Below, piece after piece: positions 8,606 to 17,752 of a stretch of DNA of 45,098 nt. The notes beneath the pieces are model-generated. The model was given only the letters and a program-made list of their open reading frames with translations, was not told the DNA's origin and ran no database searches. Source of the stretch: Rubripirellula sp. (GTDB lineage: Bacteria > Planctomycetota > Planctomycetia > Pirellulales > Pirellulaceae); contig JAQWPZ010000331.1 in assembly GCA_029245125.1 (NCBI GenBank), positions 1-45,098 of the forward strand, read 5' to 3'. The stretch's first letter is position 1, and the number at the start of each line of letters is the position of its first letter. Made by a program: the position numbers and the translations under genes.

Positions 8606-10168
8606 ATGAATCACCGTTTCTGCGGGATCCTGTGCCTAATTGCCGCGCTGCTGTCGGTCCATCAGGCGACTGCGGCCGATCCTGCCCGGCCAAATATTGT
8701 CGTAATTGTCTGTGATGACATGGGATTTTCAGACATTGGTTGTTACGGCAGCGAGATCGAAACCCCAAATTTAGATCGATTGGCTGCGGGCGGGTTACGG
8801 TTCGTCGATTTCCACAACAACGCAAAATGCAGCGAGACCAGAGCGTCAATCTTGACCGGGCTGTGGCACCAACAGTCCAAGAACTTGAAACAGCCCGGCC
8901 ATGTCACGCTCGCGGAAGTGCTTCGTGGAGCCGGGTATCGAACCATGATGAGCGGCAAATGGCACGTCGCCGATACGCCACCTCAACGAGGCTTTGATCG
9001 CTACTTTGGCTTCCTAAGTGGCGCAATCAACTTCTTTACAGGAGCTGACTGGCAAACGGGAGAGAATCTGATGCGACTCGGTGAAAAAGAGTTTCAGCCA
9101 ACCGATGATTTTTACTCGACCGATGCTTTCACCGATTACGCCATCCAATTTATCGATGAATCAGGAAAACAAAATCCGCAACAGCCTTTCTTTCTGTACC
9201 TGGCGCACAACGCACCTCACTTTCCACTACACGCCAAACCCGCAGATATCACCAAGTATCGAGGCCGTTACCAAGAGGGCTGGGACGTCATTCGTCAACG
9301 CCGCCAACAACGCTTAAAAGCATTGGGGGTGATCGATTCCACTTGGCGTCTATCCGACCGCGACCCGAAGGTCGAATCGTGGGACTCGTTGAATCCCAAA
9401 CAGCAGGAATTCTTGATCCCAATGATGGAAGTCTATGCTGCCATGGTCGACCGCTTGGATCAAAACATCGGTCGGCTGATCAATCATCTGCAACGCACCA
9501 AACAATTGGACAACACTCTGATCATCTTCTTCTCCGACAACGGAGCGTGTCCCTATGAACGGCTACGCAGTCCGGGAGTTCAACCGGGACCGGCCAACAG
9601 CGACATCGCATACGACGCTCGCTGGGCGAATATGTGCAACACACCCCTGCGATTATACAAACAGTATGCGCATCATGGCGGAACACTGACTCCCATGATC
9701 GCTCACTGGCCCGCCGGCATTCAAGCCCGCGGCGCAGTCAGTCCCTACACCGGACACCTAGTCGATTTGATGCCGACTGCAGTCGAACTGTCGGGTGCTG
9801 AATACCCCAAGAAGTGGAAGGGAGAACAAGTTTTACCGATGGAAGGTGTTTCGTTAGTCCCTGCACTAAATGGCAAGCAAACGCGAGATTCGCATCCACT
9901 GTTCTGGGAGTTTTCTGGCAATCACGCGATCCGAGATGGTGAATGGAAACTGGTTGCCGAGCGAGCCAAAAATTGGGAGCTCTATCACATCGCCGAAGAC
10001 CGCAGCGAAACGCATGACCTAGCAGAGGAACGACCAGATTTGGTCAAAACACTGGCAACGCAATACGACGAATGGGCCGCCCGAACTGGCGCGAAGTCCC
10101 ATGCAAAGAGCCGGAAATCCAACCCGTCAACTCAGTCGCAGTTATTCGATCTAAAAGCAATCGAATAA
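8606..10168 (+). CDS. Secreted sulfatase (arylsulfatase A-like) with unusual CSETR active-site motif
   Basis: 520 residues with a signal peptide (hydrophobic core CLIAALLSVHQATA, cleavage near 23-24). The sulfatase fold is clear: metal-binding NIVVIVCDDMG near 30-40, GKWH, HNAPHFPLH, and FFSDNG for the C-terminal metal site. The residue to be converted to formylglycine is Cys75 in KCSETRASILTG. The usual recognition motif is C-x-(P/A)-x-R, but here the third position is Glu. The arginine, the following RAS..TG helix and the metal residues are kept. The family cleaves sulfate esters, in planctomycetes often of algal polysaccharides; the substrate is unknown. The gene is divergent from the giant secreted protein, with about 150 bp between the starts. 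ATG at 8606. Confidence 0.93.
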   Translation: MNHRFCGILCLIAALLSVHQATAADPARPNIVVIVCDDMGFSDIGCYGSEIETPNLDRLAAGGLRFVDFHNNAKCSETRASILTGLWHQQSKNLKQPGHVTLAEVLRGAGYRTMMSGKWHVADTPPQRGFDRYFGFLSGAINFFTGADWQTGENLMRLGEKEFQPTDDFYSTDAFTDYAIQFIDESGKQNPQQPFFLYLAHNAPHFPLHAKPADITKYRGRYQEGWDVIRQRRQQRLKALGVIDSTWRLSDRDPKVESWDSLNPKQQEFLIPMMEVYAAMVDRLDQNIGRLINHLQRTKQLDNTLIIFFSDNGACPYERLRSPGVQPGPANSDIAYDARWANMCNTPLRLYKQYAHHGGTLTPMIAHWPAGIQARGAVSPYTGHLVDLMPTAVELSGAEYPKKWKGEQVLPMEGVSLVPALNGKQTRDSHPLFWEFSGNHAIRDGEWKLVAERAKNWELYHIAEDRSETHDLAEERPDLVKTLATQYDEWAARTGAKSHAKSRKSNPSTQSQLFDLKAIE

Positions 10169-10388
10169 TCCTTATCGCGCGGAGGCATTCACCACTGTGG
10201 GTTGCGGAGCCCGTGCATCGCGGCATCCATTCCGCTGTCACTCCACGCAAATACGCCACGGATGCGGCGGTTCTGATCGCAATCCCCTAATCAATGTCCC
10301 GAGGTGAAAACAAGCGGGGAAAAATCGCGGGGGAAAGCAGAGGCTGGTAGACGCACCGACCTGGAACCGCCGAAACGCAGGCGTTTTG

Positions 10389-10781
10389 CTACCGAACCCC
10401 TTCGCGTTGCAACGTCAACGTGCGGCGGATAGTTTTGCCACTGACGAACTGATTGGGAATCAAACTATTTTGATCAAGCGGCACTTCGATCGAGACCGAG
10501 ACTTTGTCGGTTGTAAGTCCAATCGATTCCGGCTGCACCTCGACACGTGCTTTATCGACGCCAATCGAACGGAGGACTTTGCGGGCTTCTGCTTCAGCCT
10601 CGCGCGCAGTCGCGCCGGGAACTGCCCCGATGCGACAGCCTGCATAAACAGCATTGTCCACCGTGTGCCGCACCACAGCGACACGACAAGATTCAAAGCC
10701 AGCAAAAAAGATCAGGATCAGGACTGGAACCACGATCGCGAACTCGACCAGCATTTCGCCAGCATATTTCTTTCGGATCAT
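10389..10781 (-). CDS. TadE-like pilin-related membrane protein
   Basis: 130 residues. The short basic N-terminus (MIRKKYAGEMLVEFAIVVPV) and single hydrophobic helix are the TadE signature, with Glu preceding the helix (LVEFAIVVPV). The rest is a small extracytoplasmic domain. TadE-like proteins are minor pseudopilins of Flp/Tad pili and related secretion systems, processed by a prepilin peptidase. AGGAAA lies a few bases before the ATG at 10781. It is the last gene of a minus-strand set with 11951-12400 and 10887-11954, though 105 bp separate it from the VWA gene. No Tad ATPase or secretin lies in the window. Confidence 0.82.
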   Translation of the reverse strand: MIRKKYAGEMLVEFAIVVPVLILIFFAGFESCRVAVVRHTVDNAVYAGCRIGAVPGATAREAEAEARKVLRSIGVDKARVEVQPESIGLTTDKVSVSIEVPLDQNSLIPNQFVSGKTIRRTLTLQREGVR

Positions 10782-10886
10782 AGCGAGTTTCCTATCTGAG
10801 ATTCGTTATCGTTGGTGCAGGTCGCGTGCCATTACGTTGAGTCTCAAAACCAACGTGGACACGACTGCGGGTCATCGGCTGGAACA

Positions 10887-11954
10887 TTACCTTCCCACAG
10901 GCGTGTCTGCGATGGATTGAGACATCATCGTGCTCAGTGTCTTTGCGATTTCGCTGTAAACCTGTTCCAGATCGGATTCATGTTCGGCATGAAAGTAACG
11001 CCCATTGCCGAGCTCAGCCATTCGCTTCATTTCATCTTGATCGGTTTCGGAGCCGAACGTTACCGTAAACACTTGAATACCGTCCGCCCCCAAAGCGGCT
11101 GCCACCACTTTAGGATCGGTGCCGATCGTGGAAACGCCATTGGACATCACGATCAGTGTGCGTTGAATCCACGAACGTTGATGGCTTTGCCGCAGGAGTT
11201 TCTCACCAGCAAGCAGACCCTCTGCAACATTGGCGGGTCCCCCGTTGTCGAGACACTCAACGGCAGCGGTGATTTCAGACAACTGCTCGGTGAGAGCAAC
11301 CTCTGCGGTTGCTTGCCGACCGTATGATGCCAAACCGACCCGCTCGTCTGATGGCGTAGCTGCGAGGGCGGAGGAAAATATTTCGATCGCGTTGTGGAGT
11401 GCTTTGAAGTCTTCGTCGGACATCGCATCACTGCGATCGACGACCAACACGATGTCACGCTCCACAAAGATCGCAGTAGCGATTGAGCTTGGTTCAAAAA
11501 CCGCGGCTCCAAAGATCCTGCTGAAAATCAGGGGAGTCTGGGCTTCGGGAGTCTCGAAGTTATGATGCCCTCGAACAGAAACACTGTTGTAAGGAAATTC
11601 CGCAGGCTCAAACTCTAATCGGCCACTGCTTAATTCGGAGGAGCGGCCAAATTGAATGTCACTTTGATTCAACACCAACGGCATACCATTCACGCGATTG
11701 GCAGCAGCAAGCTGTTGTCCGCGGGCAATCGCGAGCTCGGAATCTTGCGTGTCGGCGAGCGTTCCGGCGATCGCTTTAGCGGCAGCCTCCGTCGCGGTGT
11801 GCATCTCCGTTTGGGTCAATTGCATTTGTGCACTGTCAATTGAGAATGCAATCGCCAGCATGAAACCGATCATCATGATCGCAATTTGGACCAGCATCGC
11901 ACCGCAGCGTCGGCGGGTCTTCAAGGTCGATCGACGGTTCATCTCGTAATTCAT
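10887..11954 (-). CDS. TadG-like protein with a degenerate von Willebrand A domain
   Basis: 355 residues. The N-terminus is of TadE/TadG type: basic, then the helix MLVQIAIMMIGFMLAIAFSID (about 20-40), followed by a helical stretch with TEAAAKAIAG. From about residue 166 a VWA fold follows: RDIVLVVDRSDAMS, VGLASYG, RTLIVMSNGVST. The metal site (MIDAS) looks damaged at three places. The DxSxS motif reads D173-R-S175-D-A177; the usual threonine loop reads GGPANVAEGL; the usual TDG reads SNG (271-273). Metal-dependent binding may be lost. The start overlaps the stop of the preceding TadE gene as ATGA (11951-11954), so the two are translationally coupled. Likely surface- or envelope-exposed. Confidence 0.82.
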   Translation of the reverse strand: MNYEMNRRSTLKTRRRCGAMLVQIAIMMIGFMLAIAFSIDSAQMQLTQTEMHTATEAAAKAIAGTLADTQDSELAIARGQQLAAANRVNGMPLVLNQSDIQFGRSSELSSGRLEFEPAEFPYNSVSVRGHHNFETPEAQTPLIFSRIFGAAVFEPSSIATAIFVERDIVLVVDRSDAMSDEDFKALHNAIEIFSSALAATPSDERVGLASYGRQATAEVALTEQLSEITAAVECLDNGGPANVAEGLLAGEKLLRQSHQRSWIQRTLIVMSNGVSTIGTDPKVVAAALGADGIQVFTVTFGSETDQDEMKRMAELGNGRYFHAEHESDLEQVYSEIAKTLSTMMSQSIADTPVGR

Positions 11955-12400
11955 TCTTTCAGCATCACGACGCGAGCGGTCAGGGTTTGTTTGGTACCCA
12001 GATGCCCTAGAAGAGGGCTATTGGAGGCTTTGCTAACGCTGACTTCGATCACAACCTCGTCACCACGCTTCGCTTGAGACGCCTCGCCGTTCGGAAACCG
12101 GATCTGCACATCCTTGATTTTTCGGGATGACAGAATCGACATGGCGATCGCGGCACCCTCTGAATTGTTTGAATCAACACGAACGGTTTCACGAACCCCT
12201 TCATAGGCCGCGACATGAAGGGCTTGCTTCAGAAAGATCAAACCAGACGCTTCAATCGTTCCGAATACCAGCAGGATGATGACTGGCAAACAGACTGCCA
12301 TCTCAATCGCTGCGATTCCAGAGCGTGCTCGCCGTGACTCCGGGGAGCCCAGCGGGCGAAGCGTCAAGCCTGTACTTGGTGTGGTCATTGCTTGGCTCAC
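11951..12400 (-). CDS. TadE-like pilin-related membrane protein
   Basis: 149 residues. A basic N-terminus (RRARSGIAAIEMAVCLPVII) runs into one hydrophobic helix, about 28-52, with the TadE-type Glu in AAIEMAV. The remainder is extracytoplasmic, with beta-strand character near the end. The start is GTG at 12400, overlapping the upstream gene's stop as GTGA (12397-12400); an ATG at 12388 is an alternative. It sits between a HAMP-like membrane protein and the VWA/TadG protein in one tight operon. No Shine-Dalgarno precedes the start, which fits translational coupling. Confidence 0.82.
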   Translation of the reverse strand: MSQAMTTPSTGLTLRPLGSPESRRARSGIAAIEMAVCLPVIILLVFGTIEASGLIFLKQALHVAAYEGVRETVRVDSNNSEGAAIAMSILSSRKIKDVQIRFPNGEASQAKRGDEVVIEVSVSKASNSPLLGHLGTKQTLTARVVMLKE

Positions 12401-12855
12401 GTGTCGTCTCGGTCATCCATTTCTGGGTTATCTGACGACGTCTCAATTTGTCCTTTGCGAATGAGCGCCTGATTGAAGTCGTCAGCAATTTCTTTCCAAA
12501 AATCATTGCTGCGAAATCGAAGAGGACTAACCGCCCGTCCTTCCGACGCGTCTGCCAAAGCGTGCCGCAATCGCAAAATTGGACCTGCAAATCGGTTGGT
12601 AAGCTTGAGCGTGTCCCAAACGAATGCAGGAATCAACGCCATCGTGATGATAAAAAAGGGCATAAAGCGGCGGACAGTGTCGCTAAATGTCTGGCCCCAG
12701 TCAGCATCCGGCTGCTCGAACAATCGAATCCAAATCATCAACGCAACCGCATTGCAAACGAAAAAGATGGACCAATGGACGGCAACCTTGCGAAGGATGC
12801 CAAGCTGGACATCGGGGTCCACCAGCTGTTTGCGGCGGCGAATGGAGCTAGACAT
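12397..12855 (-). CDS. Two-helix membrane protein with HAMP-like segment
   Basis: 152 residues. Two membrane helices (about 25-45, VHWSIFFVCNAVALMIWI, and 63-83, FMPFFIITMALIPAFVWDT) are followed by a stretch that reads like a HAMP linker (RFAGPILRLRHALADASEG, then PLRFRSNDFWKEIADDFNQAL). No kinase, cyclase or chemotaxis output domain follows; the protein ends about 30 residues later. It is the first gene of the TadE/VWA operon and overlaps the next gene by four bases. Its role is unknown. It may respond to the membrane or anchor the pilin-like proteins. Confidence 0.7.
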   Translation of the reverse strand: MSSSIRRRKQLVDPDVQLGILRKVAVHWSIFFVCNAVALMIWIRLFEQPDADWGQTFSDTVRRFMPFFIITMALIPAFVWDTLKLTNRFAGPILRLRHALADASEGRAVSPLRFRSNDFWKEIADDFNQALIRKGQIETSSDNPEMDDRDDT

Positions 12856-13342
12856 GTGAAGCTCGAAACTCTGCGTGTATTTGGAATTGGCGCGGAAACT
12901 CCCAATAGGAACCTACGCTACGGATCGAAGCGCCGCCTCTGCGGTCTAGCGAATCAAGTCGCCTCATTCAGTGATCTAGTTGGCAGAATCCGAAGAACCA
13001 TCAGCAAGCATCGTCATCCCCCTAAGTAAAGGGGATTGAACGTGGCCAACAAATCCTTAACCAACCAGCAGCACCTCCGTTTTCCTTGCCAAACGAGATG
13101 TTTGGATGCCTGACAGAGGGTCAGGAGTACGGATACCAGCGGCTCATCGATCCCAATTTTGCTCGACAGAAAAACCGGCCAAACGTTTGCCAAAACAAAC
13201 CAGAAATTAAGCAACGCGGAAGTGAATCGGTAGGAAAACCGCTGTAACGCGACCCATTTCAGATTGGGCATCGTTATGATGTCTCGACGGCGACTAACAT
13301 GCCCACCAACTCTTGCCTAACAATCGATGAAGGTCCTTACCG
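12856..13342. other. Divergent intergenic region between the TadE/VWA operon and a beta-propeller gene
   Basis: 487 bp with no convincing gene. An 85-codon open frame on the minus strand (13014-13271) has no recognisable features. A small hairpin (ATCCCC / GGGGAT) lies near 13018-13034. Promoters for both flanking units must lie here, but no strong -35/-10 pair was identified. Confidence 0.5.
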
Positions 13343-14272
13343 ATGCACCGAATGATGATTTGCCTGATGCTCTGGACCGGTCTGGTCACTTCCTTTGTTT
13401 CCGCCCAGACGCCGGTCAGCCATTCCTTCATCGGGTTTGGAAAAGCCAACGGCGTGGTGATCGTGAACGAGCAAAACGAAGTAACCTGGAAACTTGATAT
13501 GCCCGCCAGCGATGGCTGGGTGTTGCCAACAGGCAACGTGCTGTTAGCCCTTTACGGAACGGAGCGTTTTCCCAACGGGGGCATCGTCGAAGTCGATCGT
13601 GAATCAAAAGAGTTCGTGTTTGAGTACCAAGGCCAACAGAAAGAAACGAGCACGGTCATTGTGCTACCCAACGGCAACTACCTGTTAGCCGAACTTGGAC
13701 CGCAACCACGAGCAGTGGAGATTGATCGCAACGGCAAAGTTGTTGGTTCGACTGCGTTGCAATGCCAAACCAAAAATTTCCACATGCAAACCCGGATGCT
13801 ACGCCTGTTACCCAGTGGCAATTACATCGCCCCCCACTTGTTAGATTTTTCAGTCAAAGAATATGTCCCCAAAACCGGCGAAGTGGTGAAGGCCTTTCCA
13901 ACCGATGATCGCGGACGCGAAAAAAAGGATTGGCCGTTCACCGCGATCCGCTTGGACAACGGCAACACCTTGATTGCGTGCACGAATGGAAACCGGATCA
14001 TCGAAGTCGATGCCGATGGCAAAACAGTCTGGAGCGTCAGCAACGAAGACCTCGGACAAAATTTATTTGATGATGCTTGCGGAGCACAAAGATTACCGAA
14101 CGGGAACACCGTGATATCCAGTTACCACGCCAAGGGTGACAGCGTGAAGTTGTTCGAAGTCACGCGAGACAAAAAGGTTGTTTGGACTTACAACGGCATG
14201 AACGCTGGCTTTCACCACTTTCAAATCTTGACGACCAATGGAAAAGCGATCGCCAACAACACCATGAAGTAG
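13343..14272 (+). CDS. Secreted PQQ-type beta-propeller protein
   Basis: 309 residues with a signal peptide (MICLMLWTGLVTSFVSAQ). The body is built of about six repeated blades containing LPNGN-type turns: LPTGNVLLALYG, LPNGNYLLAELG, LPSGNYIAPHLL, LDNGNTLIACTNG, LPNGNTVISSYH. Between them lie strands such as KTVWSVSN and KVVWTYNG. These are typical of PQQ-like or arylsulfotransferase-like propellers in planctomycetes. No catalytic residues are evident, so it may act as a binding or scaffold protein in the periplasm. It converges with the sulfatase at 14407-15837 across a strong hairpin. Confidence 0.85.
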   Translation: MHRMMICLMLWTGLVTSFVSAQTPVSHSFIGFGKANGVVIVNEQNEVTWKLDMPASDGWVLPTGNVLLALYGTERFPNGGIVEVDRESKEFVFEYQGQQKETSTVIVLPNGNYLLAELGPQPRAVEIDRNGKVVGSTALQCQTKNFHMQTRMLRLLPSGNYIAPHLLDFSVKEYVPKTGEVVKAFPTDDRGREKKDWPFTAIRLDNGNTLIACTNGNRIIEVDADGKTVWSVSNEDLGQNLFDDACGAQRLPNGNTVISSYHAKGDSVKLFEVTRDKKVVWTYNGMNAGFHHFQILTTNGKAIANNTMK

Positions 14273-14376
14273 CACGCCAAAGCACAGCGCACGCAGGCAA
14301 CAGCACAGCGCACGCTGCAGCAGAGGTAACAGCAAGGCCGTTCGAACGGCTTGGACGAAGATTGGGAATCAGACGC

Positions 14377-14405
14377 CGGCATGCCGCAACGAGTTGCGGC
14401 TGCCG
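14377..14405. terminator. Bulged 13-bp hairpin at a convergent gene junction
   Basis: Stem CGGCA-(t)-GCCGCAAC, loop GA, then GTTGCGGC-TGCCG: 13 pairs with one bulged base. It lies 1 bp beyond the minus-strand sulfatase stop and about 105 bp after the plus-strand beta-propeller stop. No T-run follows on either strand, so intrinsic termination is a guess. Confidence 0.45.
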
Positions 14406-14406
14406 A

Positions 14407-15837
14407 TCAGCGGCGTTTCGGTTCGACGTAAGTAGCGCCGTTATCGGGTGGCAACGTGTTGTGCCACGCCAACAAGACTTTGGTCAAACGCTCAACTTGA
14501 TCGGGAAATTCACCTGCCAGATTGTTCGTTTCACCACGATCCTTGGATAGATCGTAAAGTTCTGGTTCGGTGCCATCGTATTCGCACAACAATTTCCAAT
14601 TTCCGTCGCGAATCGCGAGATCGGGGAGATCTTGATCGCCGTAAAACGAATCACGATCGGGTGGGCGGCGGAACAAAATCGGCTGTGCCCGTGAACCGCC
14701 AACACCGTTCAGCGGCGGCACCCCGAGCAACGTTGGCACTAAAGACTCGCCATCGAATTCGGCGCCTTCAGGATGGGGAGTCAACGTCAGGTCGAGCAAG
14801 GTGGGAACAAGATCAATCGCAGAAAAGACAGACTCGGTGTCGACTCGGTTTGTTTTCTTCAACACGCCTGGCCCCCAGGCAATCAGTGACGACCGCAGAC
14901 CTCCTTCGTACAGGTGTGTTTTGAAACCTCGGAACGGTCCCGCCGAACCGGCTCCTTTTTCAGGACCATTGTCGCCACAGATCAGCACCAATGTGTTGTC
15001 CCGCAGTTTCGGATCTGCACGAATGAAGTCGAACAACTTAGCGAATTGGGCATCCATTTCCTGCAGCACCGCGTGATAGAGTCCTCGCTTTCCATCGGCC
15101 CACTTGTCGACCGGCGGCCAAAACGGGCCATGAACATCATCGGGCCAAAGATTGATATAGAAAGGCTTGCCTGCCTCGTTCGCCGCTGCAACAAACGGAA
15201 TCGCTTCATCAATGAACCCACCGGTGATTTCGGACCTCAGCATCCACCGATAGCCGTCACCCAAGCGTTCCGCATCGGCCCAGATTTTGCCCGGTTTTTG
15301 CTGCCCTGGCTTCAAGGTCAACGGTAGCAGCTTGGGCCCCATCCCTTCAAAATTGGTCAGGGATTGATCAAACCCATAATCAGTAATCGGTGGGGCATCA
15401 TCGACGTTACGTTGCCCACCCATATGCCACTTGCCAAAGTGACCTGTTGCGTACCCAGCGCGGTGCAAAGACCGCGCCAACATCGGCGCTTTGGGGTCGA
15501 GCCATTGGGCCATTCCGCGGCGCTGATTGTGATCTCGATTGCTCAGGTAGGAAGTGATCTGCCAACGTTGCGGGTATTGCCCGGTGGAGATTGCAGTCCG
15601 CGAAGGAGAGCAGATTGGGGAGTTCACATAAAACTGTTCGAAGCGGATTCCCTCGGCAGCCAATCGATCGATATTCGGCGTTTCCGCTGCCTCATTGCCA
15701 AAGCAGGAGAAATCTCCCCACCCCATATCGTCGATGAACACCAAAACGATGTTCGGGCGTTCCGCTGCAACCACTGGCATCGCAGCCAAGTTGATCGCCA
15801 AAAACGCAGCACCCAAAATCATTCGCGTTTGAAACAT
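14407..15837 (-). CDS. Secreted sulfatase with canonical CSPSR motif
   Basis: 476 residues from the ATG at 15837, with a signal peptide (MILGAAFLAINLAAMPVVAA). The formylglycine motif is canonical: ICSPSRTAISTG, Cys76 by this start. Metal and active-site motifs are present: NIVLVFIDDMGWGD, GHFGKWHMGG, WPDDVHGPF and LICGDNGPEKG. The C-terminal part (PELYDLSKDRGETNNLA) is the usual sulfatase end. The closest general type is the N-acetylgalactosamine-6-sulfatase-like group; the true substrate is unknown. GAGGAG lies about 11 bases before this ATG, whereas the upstream GTG (15849) would overlap it, so the ATG is preferred. Confidence 0.93.
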   Translation of the reverse strand: MFQTRMILGAAFLAINLAAMPVVAAERPNIVLVFIDDMGWGDFSCFGNEAAETPNIDRLAAEGIRFEQFYVNSPICSPSRTAISTGQYPQRWQITSYLSNRDHNQRRGMAQWLDPKAPMLARSLHRAGYATGHFGKWHMGGQRNVDDAPPITDYGFDQSLTNFEGMGPKLLPLTLKPGQQKPGKIWADAERLGDGYRWMLRSEITGGFIDEAIPFVAAANEAGKPFYINLWPDDVHGPFWPPVDKWADGKRGLYHAVLQEMDAQFAKLFDFIRADPKLRDNTLVLICGDNGPEKGAGSAGPFRGFKTHLYEGGLRSSLIAWGPGVLKKTNRVDTESVFSAIDLVPTLLDLTLTPHPEGAEFDGESLVPTLLGVPPLNGVGGSRAQPILFRRPPDRDSFYGDQDLPDLAIRDGNWKLLCEYDGTEPELYDLSKDRGETNNLAGEFPDQVERLTKVLLAWHNTLPPDNGATYVEPKRR

Positions 15838-16423
15838 GATCGCACTCACTCCTCTTCCAAATCACTGCTCGTCACCAACGAAACTCAAAGGTCAACTGCT
15901 CGCCCACCTTCAACTGGCAAACAATGTACTCAATAGAACGCCCGGAGATGCAATCGGAGGCAAACCGGGGCTGAAACACTGGGGCAATCGCCCAGCAGGA
16001 ATTTCAGTGTTGGATCGCAGTGGTGCCAGGAAATGATGGATTCAATCGATCCCCAATGCGATATCGTGGCCATCGAGGCGTCTGCGGACGGGGCAGAACA
16101 AAAATCGAGTGGCGACTTTGTTGAATCAAACCACAATGGCGGCTGGAATTTAAAATAGAATGTTCGAATTGACGCTCGGAATTGACGAAGCCTGACAATT
16201 TCGCCGATTGATAGTTCAGACGTGATGCGACGAAAGGCAGAGGCAAGGTTGTTTTCTCGGCTACCGAGACTTGGCGGAGTTTCGCCAGATTGATGACAAC
16301 CAGCTCAACGATCACCAAATGAAGATCCATTCGGCCAGAATTTCTCCCGCAAAACGCGTCCCCCGATTCACTCAAACGGTAGCTCCCCTCCCCGGCACTC
16401 ATGACCAGTAGGACGCAAAATTA
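15838..16423. other. Divergent intergenic region between sulfatase and sulfite oxidase
   Basis: 586 bp. No gene with recognisable features was found. A 41-codon open frame at 16033-16158 on the plus strand starts with ATG after AGGAA and has plausible codon use, but nothing else supports it. Minus-strand frames in 16004-16402 read like non-coding translation. Confidence 0.4.
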
Positions 16424-17584
16424 ATGATCACACGAAGAGAGATGCTGATTGCCAGTGGTGGCGTTTTTATCGCAGGCGGTATGTTTTCGCCTCGGACATC
16501 GGCGGCTGCTGAAAATGACAAGCAGCTGATTTTCCACACCACTAGCCCTAACAACGCCGAGCCTGAACTTGCCGATCTGGTTCAGTCATGGATTACACCG
16601 ATCAAGCATTTTTACGTTCGCAGTCATGCACCGAACCCAGTGATCGATCCGGACGATTATCAACTCAAGATAGAGGGGATGGTTCGTCGACCGTCGTCTT
16701 TGTCGCTCAAGAAGCTTGCACGTTTTAAGCAACGTTCCACAACGGCAACACTGACGTGCGCCGGCAATCGCCGTGCTGAGTACAACGCGGAGGGCAAGGT
16801 GAGTGGGGTTCAATGGCAATCAGGCGCAATTGGAAATGCGACCTGGCAAGGGATCGCAATCGCTGATGTTTTAAGGGAAGCAGAGGTGACGCCGGAAGCA
16901 AAGCATATTTGGTTTGAGGGTCTCGACGAAATCGAAAAGGGTGGCGGGATCATTCCGTTCGGAGGCTCGATTCCGATCTCCAAAGCGATGATCGATTCAG
17001 GTCCTGGTGCGCCTCTGCTAGCACATACGATGAACGAGGCATTGCTGACACCCGATCATGGCTTCCCGTTGCGTACCTTGGTCCCCGGTTACATCGGTGC
17101 TCGAAGTGTTAAGTGGCTCGGGAAAATTGTGGTCAGCGACCGCCCGTCGCCCAACCACTACGTCGCCACGGCCTACAAGTTGGTAAAGAATTCTGATCCG
17201 ATCGAATGGGCAGAGTCAGGTCCGATCTACCGGTACCCGATCAACTCCGCAATTTGTACGCCCCAGGCCAACAGCAAGCTCGCGACGGGAGAGATTGAAC
17301 TGACCGGCTATGTCCTGCCAACCGGACGGGCCGGTTCGACTGTCGAGAAAGTGCTCGTCTCTGCGGATCAGGGAAAAACTTGGTCCAAGGCTAGCATGGT
17401 CGGACAAGAAAGTGAGTTCTGTTGGCGATTGTGGAATGCCAAACTAAAGGTATCGAGCAAAACAAAACGCTTGATGGTGCGTGCAATCGATACCTCCGGA
17501 GGCTTCATGCCTTATCGTGTTCCTTGGAACGCCAAAGGTTATCTGCAAAACTCCTGGTACAAACTTCCTGTGGAAGTCAGCTAA
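16424..17584 (+). CDS. Sulfite oxidase-like molybdenum cofactor enzyme, Tat-exported (SorA type)
   Basis: 386 residues. The N-terminus is a twin-arginine signal (RREMLIASGGVFIAGG), so the folded cofactor-bound protein is exported. The molybdopterin-binding oxidoreductase domain spans about 40-245. It contains ITPIKHFYVRSHAPNP, the cofactor-ligating Cys112 in TATLTCAGNRR, and HGFPLRTLVPGYIGARSVKWL. The C-terminal Ig-like Mo-cofactor dimerisation domain follows (about 270-385; EIELTGYVLPTG, VEKVLVSADQGKTW). The family oxidises sulfite to sulfate. Sulfate released by the neighbouring sulfatases is the product, not the substrate, so any pathway link is loose. No cytochrome subunit lies next to it. 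Confidence 0.92.
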   Translation: MITRREMLIASGGVFIAGGMFSPRTSAAAENDKQLIFHTTSPNNAEPELADLVQSWITPIKHFYVRSHAPNPVIDPDDYQLKIEGMVRRPSSLSLKKLARFKQRSTTATLTCAGNRRAEYNAEGKVSGVQWQSGAIGNATWQGIAIADVLREAEVTPEAKHIWFEGLDEIEKGGGIIPFGGSIPISKAMIDSGPGAPLLAHTMNEALLTPDHGFPLRTLVPGYIGARSVKWLGKIVVSDRPSPNHYVATAYKLVKNSDPIEWAESGPIYRYPINSAICTPQANSKLATGEIELTGYVLPTGRAGSTVEKVLVSADQGKTWSKASMVGQESEFCWRLWNAKLKVSSKTKRLMVRAIDTSGGFMPYRVPWNAKGYLQNSWYKLPVEVS

Positions 17585-17613
17585 CAGAGGCCCGGTCAGC
17601 GTCCAAAACGCCG

Positions 17614-17644
17614 GTCAGCCGTTCACTTCAAGTGAATGGCTGAC
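17614..17644. terminator. Near-perfect 31-bp hairpin between convergent genes
   Basis: GTCAGCCGTTCACTT, one central base, then AAGTGAATGGCTGAC. The arms match at 14 of 15 positions, and the single exception is a G-U pair in RNA on the plus strand. It lies 30 bp after the sulfite oxidase stop and about 110 bp after the DUF6868-type stop on the other strand. No T-run follows. Candidate two-way terminator or mRNA 3'-end stabiliser. Confidence 0.55.
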
Positions 17645-17752
17645 TGAGCGAGTTGGCCCAAACGTTGCTGCAAGCCGCGCCCTACCGCTTGCGGAATGTC
17701 GGAGCGAAAAGTTCGCGGGACATGCGGATCGCGGCATCAACCTGCCTCGGTT

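Noticed and set aside
13014..13271. 85-codon minus-strand open frame in the intergenic region
   Set aside because: No recognisable motif, no ribosome binding site, and unusual amino-acid composition.
14448..15936. Several long plus-strand open frames opposite the second sulfatase
   Set aside because: The sulfatase on the minus strand has all family motifs; the opposite frames are shadows.
16004..16402. 132-codon minus-strand open frame before the sulfite oxidase
   Set aside because: Composition is typical of non-coding translation, with no domain or signal features.
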